Part shown: positions 1-7,687 of the stretch, piece after piece
How the letters are laid out: each line of letters opens with the position of its first letter
How positions within the stretch are numbered: position 1 is the stretch's first letter
DNA from: Xanthomonas vasicola
GTDB lineage: Bacteria > Pseudomonadota > Gammaproteobacteria > Xanthomonadales > Xanthomonadaceae
Direction of reading: 5' to 3'
Length of the DNA stretch: 64,000 nt
Assembly (NCBI RefSeq): GCF_000772705.2
Contig: NZ_JSBW02000027.1
Location: forward strand, 186,001-250,000
Translations under genes and position numbers: made by a program
The notes under the pieces: model-generated
Databases searched by the model: none
What the model was told of the DNA's origin: nothing
What the model saw: only the letters and a program-made list of their open reading frames with translations

Positions 1-2
1 AC

Positions 3-1394
3 GTGATGTCCGATTGGGGCGGCGTGCACAGCGGCTCCAAGGCAGCCTTGGCGGGACTGGATCAACAATCGGCCGGCGAAGTGTTCGATGCGGCGGTGTT
101 CTTCGATGCGCCGTTGCGCATGGCAGTGTCTGCCGGCGTGGTGCCGCGCGCGCGCTTCGATGACATGGTCAAGCGCATCTTGCGCAGCCTGTTCGCGCAT
201 GGCGCCTTCGATTACCCGACCCAGCGCCAGCCCATCGATGGCAAGGCCGGTCTGTTGGCTGCGCAACATGTAGCCGAAGAAGGCAGCGTCTTGCTGCGCA
301 ACGAGCAGGCCATGTTGCCGTTGTCCAAGGACGTGCGCCGCATCGCCGTGATCGGCGGCTACGCCGACAAGGGCGTGATGTCCGGGGGCGGCTCCTCGCG
401 CGTGGACTACACCATCAACGGCGGCAACGCGGTGCCCGGCATCACCCCGACCACCTGGCCTGGCCCGGTGATCATCCATCCGTCCTCGCCGCTGCAGGCA
501 TTGCGTGCTGCCTTGCCGAACGCGCAGATCGATTACGTGGACGGCAAGGACCACGCCGCTGCCGCACGCGCCGCCAAGGCGGCCGATGTGGCGATAGTGT
601 TCGCCACCCAATGGGCGGCCGAATCGGTGGACCTGCCGGACATGCGCTTGCCCGATAACCAGGACGCACTGATCGACGCGGTGGCCAAGGCCAACCCCAA
701 GACCAGCGTGGTGCTGGAAACCAACGGACCGGTGCGCATGCCGTGGGCCGAACGCGTGCCGGCGGTGTTGCAAGCGTGGTACCCGGGCATTGGTGGCGGT
801 GAGGCGATTGCCAACCTGCTGACCGGCGCGGTCAATCCTTCCGGCCATCTGCCGGTGACCTGGCCGGTGGACGAATCGCAGCTGCCGCGCCCATCGATTC
901 CCGGCCTGGGCTTCAAGCCGGCCAAGCCGGGCGAAGACACAATCGACTACGCCATCGAAGGCGCCAATGTCGGCTACAAGTGGTTCGCCGCGCGCAAGCT
1001 GACCCCGCGTTATCCGTTCGGCCATGGCCTGTCGTACACGCAGTTCCGCATGGGTGGGCTGCGGGTGGAGGCGAACGGCAGCCAGCTCACCGCCAGCTTC
1101 GAAGTGGAAAACATCGGTCGGCGCGAAGGTGCTGCCGTGCCGCAGCTCTACGTCACCCTGCCCGACGGCCACGCCACCCCGCTGCGTCTGATTGGCTGGC
1201 AGAAGCTCACGCTCAAGCCGGGCGAAAAGCGCAGCCTGCAAGTGATTGCAGAGCCCAAGACGCTGGCCGACTTCGACGCCAATGCACGTCGCTGGACGAT
1301 TGCGGCGGGCACCTACCGCGTGCAACTGGCGCGCTCGGCGAGCGAACCGGTGCAGAGCGCGGAGGTCACTTTGCGGGCGGCACAGTTGCCGTAA
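3..1394 (+). CDS. Beta-glucosidase, GH3 family (5' truncated by window edge)
   Basis: This is the C-terminal part of a glycoside hydrolase family 3 enzyme, which releases terminal beta-linked glucose from oligosaccharides, usually in the periplasm. The visible part opens in the VMSDWGG motif; its Asp (fourth residue here) is the GH3 nucleophile. The rest of the catalytic half is upstream of the window, and the GTG at position 3 is probably an internal Val. The C-terminal alpha/beta sandwich domain (PGIGGGEAIANLLTG, then NPSGHLPVTWP) and a terminal fibronectin-III-like domain (RYPFGHGLSYT onward) are complete. About 460 residues are present against 700-900 for the family. The substrate cannot be set from this fragment; a xylosidase-like activity is possible. 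Confidence 0.9.
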   Translation: MMSDWGGVHSGSKAALAGLDQQSAGEVFDAAVFFDAPLRMAVSAGVVPRARFDDMVKRILRSLFAHGAFDYPTQRQPIDGKAGLLAAQHVAEEGSVLLRNEQAMLPLSKDVRRIAVIGGYADKGVMSGGGSSRVDYTINGGNAVPGITPTTWPGPVIIHPSSPLQALRAALPNAQIDYVDGKDHAAAARAAKAADVAIVFATQWAAESVDLPDMRLPDNQDALIDAVAKANPKTSVVLETNGPVRMPWAERVPAVLQAWYPGIGGGEAIANLLTGAVNPSGHLPVTWPVDESQLPRPSIPGLGFKPAKPGEDTIDYAIEGANVGYKWFAARKLTPRYPFGHGLSYTQFRMGGLRVEANGSQLTASFEVENIGRREGAAVPQLYVTLPDGHATPLRLIGWQKLTLKPGEKRSLQVIAEPKTLADFDANARRWTIAAGTYRVQLARSASEPVQSAEVTLRAAQLP

Positions 1395-1491
1395 GCGCAC
1401 GCAGCGCACGCACTGACATGTGCGTGCGCCAGCTCGGGTTGGTCCGCTTGCCATGCGGCGCACGTCGCCACGAAAAAATGCGCAGGATGCG

Positions 1492-1520
1492 TTGACAGTC
1501 TTGCGCGCAGCTTGCACAAT
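1492..1520 (+). promoter_or_regulatory. Sigma70-type promoter of tRNA-Leu
   Basis: A perfect -35 TTGACA (1492-1497) is followed after 17 nt by CACAAT (1515-1520) as -10. Transcription would start near 1527, about 8 nt before the mature tRNA. Seen directly; activity is inferred. Confidence 0.7.
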
Positions 1521-1534
1521 TCGCCCCCTGAGTC

Positions 1535-1621
1535 GCCCAGGTGGCGGAATTGGTAGACGCACTAGCTTCAGGTGCTAGCGGGGGCAACTTCGTGGAGGTT
1601 CGAGTCCTCTCCTGGGCACCA
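1535..1621 (+). tRNA. tRNA-Leu (anticodon CAG)
   Basis: The acceptor arm GCCCAGG (1535-1541) pairs with CCTGGGC (1611-1617), followed by discriminator A and an encoded CCA. The anticodon stem CTAGC/GCTAG encloses the 7-nt loop TTCAGGT, giving anticodon CAG, which reads CUG. The long variable arm typical of class II leucine tRNAs and a TTCGAGTCC T-loop are present. CUG is the dominant leucine codon in this GC-rich genome. A promoter lies just upstream and an intrinsic terminator follows about 20 nt downstream, so it looks like a single-gene transcript. Confidence 0.96.
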
Positions 1622-1638
1622 CGACTCACGGTAGATCG

Positions 1639-1667
1639 TAAAAAACCTCGCTTCGGCGGGTTTTTTG
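1639..1667 (+). terminator. Rho-independent terminator after tRNA-Leu
   Basis: An A-tract, the stem CC(T)CGC / GCGGG around a TTCG tetraloop with one bulged T, and then six T residues. It ends the tRNA-Leu transcript. Confidence 0.85.
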
Positions 1668-1895
1668 CGTTTTAGCGGTTGTCTGATAGATGGCTCGCTG
1701 TCGTCACTCTCGTTTGACGACGACGCCCCAAAGCCGGCGAGCGCCAAGCGGCTCCGCGTCAGCGCACAACGCACTGGTCGCGACTTGCAGACAGTGCGGA
1801 GCTTCAGCGTGATCCAGCCCCTACCGTGCGACGCAGTGACTTTCGACACGCGTGGCTGGTCGTCACCACAGGTGCGTTGACGGCGCGAGTCTAGC

Positions 1896-1914
1896 AGCCC
1901 CTCAACAGGGGGCT
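1896..1914 (-). terminator. Weak hairpin at the end of the efflux operon
   Basis: AGCCCC and GGGGCT arms enclose 7 nt and abut the stop codon of the MFS gene. There is no T-run on the minus strand, so this is at best a weak or Rho-assisted terminator. From here to the tRNA terminator (about 1668-1895) I see no gene. Confidence 0.3.
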
Positions 1915-3488
1915 CAGTGGCCCCCGGCCGCCGCTGCACCACCCGCACCCGCGCCGAACGGCGGTTTGGCCAGCCACAGCAAGAAGATGATCGCCAGGAA
2001 GATCCAACCAAGCAGATAGAAGATGTCGTTGAAGCCCATCTGCGAGGCTTGGTGGTTGATGCTGTTGTTGAGGAAGGCGGCGCCGCGTTGCAGGTCGCCC
2101 TGCCCCATCGCGGCGACCTGCTCCTGCATGCCGGGCGTATAGACCGAAATGTGCTCGGTGATATGCGCATGGTGCACCTGGGTGCGGCGTGCCCACAGAT
2201 ATGTGGTCAACGACGCAGCGAAGCTGCCGCCCAGTGTCCGCAGGAAGGTAGCCAGACCGGAACCTGCCGCGATTTCGCGCCCATCCAGATCCGACAGCAG
2301 GATCTGCAGCACCGGCATGAAGAACAACGCTACGCCTACGCCCATCACCAGCTGGATAGTCGCCACATGGCTGAAGTCCACCTGCAGGTTGAAATTGGAG
2401 CGGAAGAAGCAGGTGAACGACATGAAGATAAAGGCGATGGTGGCCAGCATGCGCAGGTCGAAGCGCAGCGCATATTTGCCTACGAACGGCGTCATCAGCA
2501 CCGGCAGGATGCCGATCGGTGCGGTGGCAAGGCCGGCCCAGATCGCGGTGTAGCCCATGTCGCGTTGCAGCCATTGCGGGATCAGCAAGCTCACGCTGAA
2601 GAACGCGGCATACGCCACCACCATTGCCAAGGTGCCGGCGCGGAAATTGCGATGCCGGAACAGCTTGAGATCGACGACGGGGTCTTTGTCGGTCAGCTCC
2701 CAGATCACGAACACCACCAGCGCCACCGCAGCGATGCAGGCCAGCACCACGATCTTGTCGGAAGAGAACCAGTCTTCGTCATTGCCCAGGTCCAGCACCA
2801 GCTGCAGTGCGCCCACACCGACCACCAGCAGGATCAGGCCGATGTAATCCATGCGCGGTTTTTCGAGCTGTTCGGGGCGATGCCGCAACTGCGAACCCAC
2901 GATACTGCTGGCGATGATGCCCAGCGGCACGTTGATCAAGAAGATCCATTCCCAGCTGTAGTTGTCGGTGATCCAGCCACCGAGAATTGGTCCGGCGATT
3001 GGCGCCACCACGGTAATCATCGCCAGCAACGCCAGCGCCTGCCCGCGTTTTTCGCGTGGATAGATCGACACCAGCAGACTCTGGGTGATGGGATACATCG
3101 GCCCGGCAACAAAGCCCTGCAACGCACGCGCCACCACCAGCATGCCCATGCTTTGGGCAAGACCGCACAGCAGCGAGGCAATGGTGAATGCCAGCGTGGA
3201 CCACACGAACAATTTGGTTTCGCCGAAGCGCCGACTCAACCAGCCGGTCAACGGCAACGCGATCGCGGTACTGACCGCGAACGAAGTGATGACCCAGGTG
3301 GCCTGCTGCGAACTGGCGCCGAGATTGCCAGCGATGGTGGGCAGCGAGACGTTGGCGATGGTGGTGTCCAGCACCTGCATGAACGAGGCCATGGCCAGGC
3401 CAACAGTGCACCACGCCACGCTGGCCGGGCGAAATCCGGCAGCGGGCGCCGCCGGACCGCCGGGCGCGGTGGAAGCTTGCGAAGACAT
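1914..3488 (-). CDS. emrB: DHA2-family MFS multidrug exporter (EmrB/QacA type)
   Basis: Inner-membrane proton antiporter of 524 residues, the usual length for 14-helix DHA2 transporters. The N-terminal helix carries MQVLDTTIANVSLPTI, the typical EmrB motif C/D1 region, followed by the motif A-like loop GWLSRRFGETK and the motif GPILGGWITDNYSWEWIF in helix 5. It ends in a Gly/Ala-rich tail. It is the last gene of the operon MarR-NodT-EmrA-EmrB and starts 6 nt after the membrane fusion protein gene, so it should form a tripartite pump with the two upstream products. Substrates are not predictable from sequence; hydrophobic or phenolic toxic compounds are typical for the family. Confidence 0.93.
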   Translation of the reverse strand: MSSQASTAPGGPAAPAAGFRPASVAWCTVGLAMASFMQVLDTTIANVSLPTIAGNLGASSQQATWVITSFAVSTAIALPLTGWLSRRFGETKLFVWSTLAFTIASLLCGLAQSMGMLVVARALQGFVAGPMYPITQSLLVSIYPREKRGQALALLAMITVVAPIAGPILGGWITDNYSWEWIFLINVPLGIIASSIVGSQLRHRPEQLEKPRMDYIGLILLVVGVGALQLVLDLGNDEDWFSSDKIVVLACIAAVALVVFVIWELTDKDPVVDLKLFRHRNFRAGTLAMVVAYAAFFSVSLLIPQWLQRDMGYTAIWAGLATAPIGILPVLMTPFVGKYALRFDLRMLATIAFIFMSFTCFFRSNFNLQVDFSHVATIQLVMGVGVALFFMPVLQILLSDLDGREIAAGSGLATFLRTLGGSFAASLTTYLWARRTQVHHAHITEHISVYTPGMQEQVAAMGQGDLQRGAAFLNNSINHQASQMGFNDIFYLLGWIFLAIIFLLWLAKPPFGAGAGGAAAAGGH

Positions 3489-3494
3489 GGTGGC

Positions 3495-4688
3495 TTAGCC
3501 CGCCTTGCCGGCAGCCTGCGACGGCAGGTTGTCCTGGATGATGCGTTGGATGTCGGCGTCAGCGGCCTTGAGCTGCTGCGCATACACCTCGGTGGAGAAC
3601 ACCGCGCCATTGGCCAGCTTGGTGGGCAACACGCTGCCCTGTTGATCGTGCAGATTGACCTCGACCTTCATCGACAACCCAATCCGCAGCGGATTGCTGG
3701 CCAGCTGCTTGCTGTCCACCGCAATGCGCACCGGCACGCGCTGCACGATCTTGATCCAGTTGCCGCTGGCGTTTTGCGCCGGCAACAGCGAGAACGCGCT
3801 GCCGGTGCCCAGGCCCAGGCTTTCGATACGGCCGGTGTAGTTGACGCCGCCGCCGTACAGATCCGAATGCAGCTCCACTTCCTGGCCCAGGCGCATGTGC
3901 TTGAGCTGGGTTTCCTTGAAGTTGGCTTCCACCCACACCTGCTCCAGCGGCACCACGGCCATCAGCACGCTGCCCGGCTGCACACGCTGGCCAACTTGCG
4001 CCGAGCGCCGTGCGACATAACCCGACACCGGCGCGACCACGCCGGTGCGCGCATGATTCAAATACGCCTGACGCAGCTGCGCGGCAGCGGTCTGCACGTC
4101 CGGCTGGTTGGCCACCGCACTGTCGTCCACCAACGCACGGTTACGCTCGAAGCTCTCGCGCGAGCCGCTCACCGCCGCTTCGGCCGCAGCCAATTCGTCG
4201 CGGGCGTGTGCCAGTTCTTCGTTGGAGATCGCGCCGGTGGCAGCCAGATTCTTGCGCCGTGCGAAGTCAGAGCGCGCACTGCGCAGCGTGACTTCGCGTG
4301 CCGACAATTCGGCCTGCGCGCTTTCCACGCTGCGATACAGACCGCGTACCTGACGCACGGTCTTGGCGAGGTTGGCTTCGGCCTGCTGCACGGCGACCTC
4401 GGTGTCGGCCGGGTCCAGCTGCCCCAGCAACTGGCCGCGCTCCACGCGCATGCCGTCTTCGGCACCGATGCTGACCACAGTGCCGCCCACCATCGGGGTG
4501 ATCTGCACCTGGTTGCCCTGCACATATGCGTCGTCGGTGTCTTCGTGCCAACGGCCGACCAGGAAGTACCACACCACCAGGCCGATGATCGCCAGGATCA
4601 CCACAATGGCCACGATGCGCAGCGCAGCACGGCGCTTGTTGGGCGCGGCGGGTGCGGGTTGAGGAGAAGTTGAAGTCGTCTGGCTCAT
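3495..4688 (-). CDS. emrA: HlyD/EmrA-family membrane fusion protein
   Basis: Periplasmic adaptor of 397 residues linking the MFS pump to the outer-membrane channel. An N-terminal cytoplasmic stretch (Pro/Ala-rich, then KRRAALR) is followed by one transmembrane helix (IVAIVVILAIIGLVVWYFLV). The barrel-sandwich lipoyl half-motifs flank a long alpha-helical hairpin (roughly residues 85-190) rich in Ala, Gln and Glu, and a beta-barrel domain follows. The frame is open 31 codons further upstream, but the ATG at 4688 opens MSQTTSTS, directly before the cytoplasmic segment, 10 nt after the preceding stop, so I chose it. Confidence 0.92.
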   Translation of the reverse strand: MSQTTSTSPQPAPAAPNKRRAALRIVAIVVILAIIGLVVWYFLVGRWHEDTDDAYVQGNQVQITPMVGGTVVSIGAEDGMRVERGQLLGQLDPADTEVAVQQAEANLAKTVRQVRGLYRSVESAQAELSAREVTLRSARSDFARRKNLAATGAISNEELAHARDELAAAEAAVSGSRESFERNRALVDDSAVANQPDVQTAAAQLRQAYLNHARTGVVAPVSGYVARRSAQVGQRVQPGSVLMAVVPLEQVWVEANFKETQLKHMRLGQEVELHSDLYGGGVNYTGRIESLGLGTGSAFSLLPAQNASGNWIKIVQRVPVRIAVDSKQLASNPLRIGLSMKVEVNLHDQQGSVLPTKLANGAVFSTEVYAQQLKAADADIQRIIQDNLPSQAAGKAG

Positions 4689-4698
4689 CGTCGATGTC

Positions 4699-6216
4699 TC
4701 AGGAATTCGGTTGTACGGAAGTGGGCGCGGTGTGTGCGGTATCGCGTGCGGGCTCCGGCGTGAATCCGCCGCCCAGCGCACGCTGCAACCTCACCGAGGC
4801 CAGGAGTTGTTGCGACTGCAGCCCGGCCATGCGTTGGCGTGCGACGAGCAGCTGCTCCTGCACGCTGAGCACTTCCAGATAGCTGCCAATGCCGGCACGG
4901 TAGCGCTGCTGGGCCAGATCGAAGGCCTCCGTTGCGGTCTGCACCGCGTCGTTCTGCGCCTGCGCGCGTTGCTCCAGCGAGCGCACGGCGGTGACCTGGT
5001 CGGCCACTTCGCGCAGCGCAGCGATCACTTTCTGGTTGTAGTCGGCCACGGCCAGGTCGTACTGCGCGTCGCTGCCGGCCAGATTGGCGCGCAGCTTGCC
5101 GCCGTCGAAGATCGGCAGACTCAGCGCCGGCGCGACCAGACCGAACACCGAGCCGCTTTCCAGCAACTTGCCGACATCCGGGTTGATCACACCGCCCAAC
5201 GCAGTGAGGTTGAGGCTGGGATAAAAGCGCGTCTTGGCGACCGCGATGTCCTTGTCGGCCGCCTCCACGCGCCAGCGCGCGGCGACCACGTCGGGGCGAC
5301 GGCCAAGCAGATCGGCCGGCAGCATGCTCGGCAACTGGGCGGCGATGCCCGCGCCCAATACCGGGCGAGCAATGTCCAAGCCGCGATCCGGGCCCTGCCC
5401 GACCAACGCCGCCAGCGCGGTGCGGGCTTCGTCGATCTGCTGCTGCGCGGACTGCACCTGCTGCTGCGCAGCCGGCACACGCGCTTGCGCCTGACGCACC
5501 TGCAACTCGCTGTCGATGCCGGCGCTGCGGCGTTGCCGGGTCAGCTCCAGCAGTTTCTGCGCGCGGTTTAATTCATCGTTGGCCAGATCATGCAGGCTCC
5601 ACGCGTAAGCGAGCTGCGCGTAGCCTTCGGCGATTGCTGACGAAAGATTCAATCGCGCCGCATGCGCATCCACTTCGGCCGCATGCGCCTGATCGACCGC
5701 AGCTTCCCACGCACTCCGCTTGCCGCCCCACAGATCGACGCCGTAGCGGAAATCCAACGCGAGCTGCGCACTGCCGCCGTACTTGCCACCGAGTTCTTCG
5801 CCGACCATGGATTCGGGCAGCTGCAGGCCGGTGTAGCCACCGGACACCGACAAGCTGGGGCCGCGATTGGCCTGCGCAGTGTCGATACGGGCCTGCGCCT
5901 GATGCAAGCGCGCATCGGCCGCAGCCAGACTGGGGCTGTGTTGCAGGCCTTCGGCGATCAGCGCGTCCAGCTGCGCATCGCCCAGCGCACGCCACCAATC
6001 GCTGGCCGGCCATGCGGCAGGGCTCAGCGTGGTCTGCTGCGACAGGGTGCGTTCGGCGTGCAGCGTGCCGGGGTCCAGCACGGCGCCTTGCGGAGTGAGG
6101 CCACGGCTGCTGGCACAGGCGGCCAACGCCAGCGCCAGGGCAGTGATAACGAACGGCCGCGCCAGGCGCATCGAGCGCGAGCGCAGCGTATGGGTCGGGG
6201 AACTAGCAGCGTTCAT
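4699..6216 (-). CDS. NodT-family outer-membrane efflux lipoprotein
   Basis: TolC-like outer-membrane channel of the RND/MFS pump type, 505 residues. The N-terminus has a signal sequence ending in a lipobox-like LAAC (ALALALAACASS), so it is probably lipidated. Two repeated OEP domains with long coiled-coil helices follow (GGYTGLQLP in the first, TRFYPSLNLTALGG in the second). The ATG overlaps the stop of the MarR gene by 4 nt (ATGA), which argues for translational coupling and fixes this start, although an ATG 15 codons later would give a more compact signal peptide. It completes the tripartite pump with the next two genes. Confidence 0.92.
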   Translation of the reverse strand: MNAASSPTHTLRSRSMRLARPFVITALALALAACASSRGLTPQGAVLDPGTLHAERTLSQQTTLSPAAWPASDWWRALGDAQLDALIAEGLQHSPSLAAADARLHQAQARIDTAQANRGPSLSVSGGYTGLQLPESMVGEELGGKYGGSAQLALDFRYGVDLWGGKRSAWEAAVDQAHAAEVDAHAARLNLSSAIAEGYAQLAYAWSLHDLANDELNRAQKLLELTRQRRSAGIDSELQVRQAQARVPAAQQQVQSAQQQIDEARTALAALVGQGPDRGLDIARPVLGAGIAAQLPSMLPADLLGRRPDVVAARWRVEAADKDIAVAKTRFYPSLNLTALGGVINPDVGKLLESGSVFGLVAPALSLPIFDGGKLRANLAGSDAQYDLAVADYNQKVIAALREVADQVTAVRSLEQRAQAQNDAVQTATEAFDLAQQRYRAGIGSYLEVLSVQEQLLVARQRMAGLQSQQLLASVRLQRALGGGFTPEPARDTAHTAPTSVQPNS

Positions 6217-6653
6217 GAGTTGAGTGCATCGCGGACACGGATAAGAAGTGAGGTAAGAAGTTCGCGCTCGGGCGCAGACAGATCGCGCAGGCCGTGCTCG
6301 ATGGCGCGTTCGCCGCGCAAGCGCAGCCGCTCCCAGAGCGCCACGCCCTGTTCGGTCATGACGATCTGCAGTGCGCGCCGGTCCTGCGCATGCGGCTCGC
6401 GCCGCACCGCGCCCAGCGCTTCAAGCTTGTCGAGCAGGCGGGTCACCGCGCTCGGGGTCTGGTCCAGTGCCAGCGCCAATTCGTTGGCTGTACACGGCGA
6501 GCGCACTGCCAGGATCTTCAGGCCCACGTAGTGGCTGAAGCCAAAATCGGGCAGTTCGCCCTTCATCTCGGCATCGAGCTGGCGCATCAGCGCATCACGC
6601 ACCTGACGCAGCAACAGGCCAAACGACGGCGCAGCGGTAGATGAAACATTCAT
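6213..6653 (-). CDS. MarR-family transcriptional regulator (EmrR-like)
   Basis: Winged-helix repressor of 146 residues, first gene of the efflux operon and therefore probably its ligand-released autorepressor. The helix-turn-helix is visible around CTANELALALDQTPSAVTRL, followed by the wing DKLEALGAVRREPHAQDRR. The start at 6653 (MNVSSTAAP) was chosen over ATGs at 6662 and 6704, because the latter would lie inside or upstream of the apparent promoter/operator. The stop overlaps the next start (ATGA). A near-palindrome with a TTGACA box lies directly upstream and is the likely operator. Confidence 0.88.
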   Translation of the reverse strand: MNVSSTAAPSFGLLLRQVRDALMRQLDAEMKGELPDFGFSHYVGLKILAVRSPCTANELALALDQTPSAVTRLLDKLEALGAVRREPHAQDRRALQIVMTEQGVALWERLRLRGERAIEHGLRDLSAPERELLTSLLIRVRDALNS

Positions 6654-6657
6654 GCAG

Positions 6658-6688
6658 TACATTTTGTTACATAAAATATATTTGTCAA
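6658..6688 (-). promoter_or_regulatory. Putative promoter/operator of the efflux operon
   Basis: On the minus strand a consensus TTGACA (6688-6683) precedes an A/T-rich stretch containing the near-palindrome TA.ATTTT-GTTACAT-AAAAT.TA (6658-6680). An A/T-rich palindrome overlapping a promoter and next to the MarR gene is the usual MarR-family operator arrangement. The operator lies only a few bases from the chosen ATG, so the mRNA leader would be very short. Confidence 0.5.
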
Positions 6689-6775
6689 AGCAATTATCCC
6701 ACAAGGGATTAAACCGCCTGCAAGGATCGCCACCTTAATCGGCCAGCGGACTGGCTCGGTAATACAATTCGGCCA

Positions 6776-7627
6776 ATGAGTATCGAAAACCCGCCAACCC
6801 AGATCGACGCACTGCCGCCTGGCGTACGCGCCAGCTTCGAAAAAGCCGATGGCCCGGTGCTGATCGCGTTTCTGGCAGAGCTGCGCGAGGTCTGGGCGCC
6901 GGAAACCGCCTGGCACGCGCATGTCCGCGGCCAGCTGATGTATGTGGAACACGGCGTCTTGACCGTGCACACCGAGCAGGGGACCTTGTCGTTGCCGCCG
7001 GGCTGCGCCGGCTGGATGCCGCCCGGCCGACAGCACACCGTGGAACTGGCCGGGCCGCTGCGTGGCTGGGGCGTGGTGGTGCGCCCGGATGCCTGCAGCG
7101 CCTTGCCAGCGCAAGGCGGGGTGATCCGACTCACCGGACTGGCCCGCGAGGCCATCATGCGGGCCGCCGACTGGCCACTGGATCAGCCGCTGGGCGCCGC
7201 CCAGCAACGCCTGGCCGCAGTGTTGCTGGACGAGCTATGTCAGGTGCAGATCGACTACCTGCACCTGGCAATGCCGGCCGACCGCCGGCTGCTGCGAATC
7301 GCCCGCCAGCTGCTCGACACCCCAGCCGACCCGCGTTCGCTGGAGCAATGGGCCGACTGGGGCGGACTTTCGCCGCGCAGCCTGAGCCGGCATTTCCGCG
7401 ACGAGACCGGCCTGAGTTTTGCGCAGTGGCGACAGCAGGCCCGGCTGACCGAAGGCCTTCGGCGGCTGAGTCAGGGCAACGCAGTGGCACAGGTGGCCGA
7501 CCAGCTCGGCTACAGCAGCCCCAGCGCCTTCGTCAGCGTCTTCCACCGCCATTTCGGCGCCCCGCCTGCCCGTTATTTAGCCAACCCCCATGCGCGCGGC
7601 TTGGCATCCCCCGCCGCATCCGGATAA
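6776..7627 (+). CDS. AraC-family transcriptional regulator with cupin sensor domain
   Basis: A 283-residue regulator. The N-terminal half (roughly 25-120) has a cupin-like sensor with AWHAHVRGQLMYVEHG and PPGRQHTVE. The C-terminal third carries the two AraC helix-turn-helix motifs (SLEQWADWGGLSPRSLSRHF and VAQVADQLGYSSPSAFVSVF). It is transcribed divergently from the MarR-efflux operon, with about 120 bp between start codons. It may regulate that operon or itself; this is inferred from position only. The inducer is unknown. Confidence 0.9.
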   Translation: MSIENPPTQIDALPPGVRASFEKADGPVLIAFLAELREVWAPETAWHAHVRGQLMYVEHGVLTVHTEQGTLSLPPGCAGWMPPGRQHTVELAGPLRGWGVVVRPDACSALPAQGGVIRLTGLAREAIMRAADWPLDQPLGAAQQRLAAVLLDELCQVQIDYLHLAMPADRRLLRIARQLLDTPADPRSLEQWADWGGLSPRSLSRHFRDETGLSFAQWRQQARLTEGLRRLSQGNAVAQVADQLGYSSPSAFVSVFHRHFGAPPARYLANPHARGLASPAASG

Positions 7628-7687
7628 TCGGCGCTCTTCGAGTCCGCGCCCCGGTGCGGTTCCTCTTCACGCAGGACCTGGCTTTAC

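Noticed and set aside
1917-4673. A frame of about 900 codons on the plus strand opposite the efflux genes
   Set aside because: Rich in His, Gln, Arg and Gly as expected for an antisense frame; the efflux proteins on the minus strand are unmistakable.
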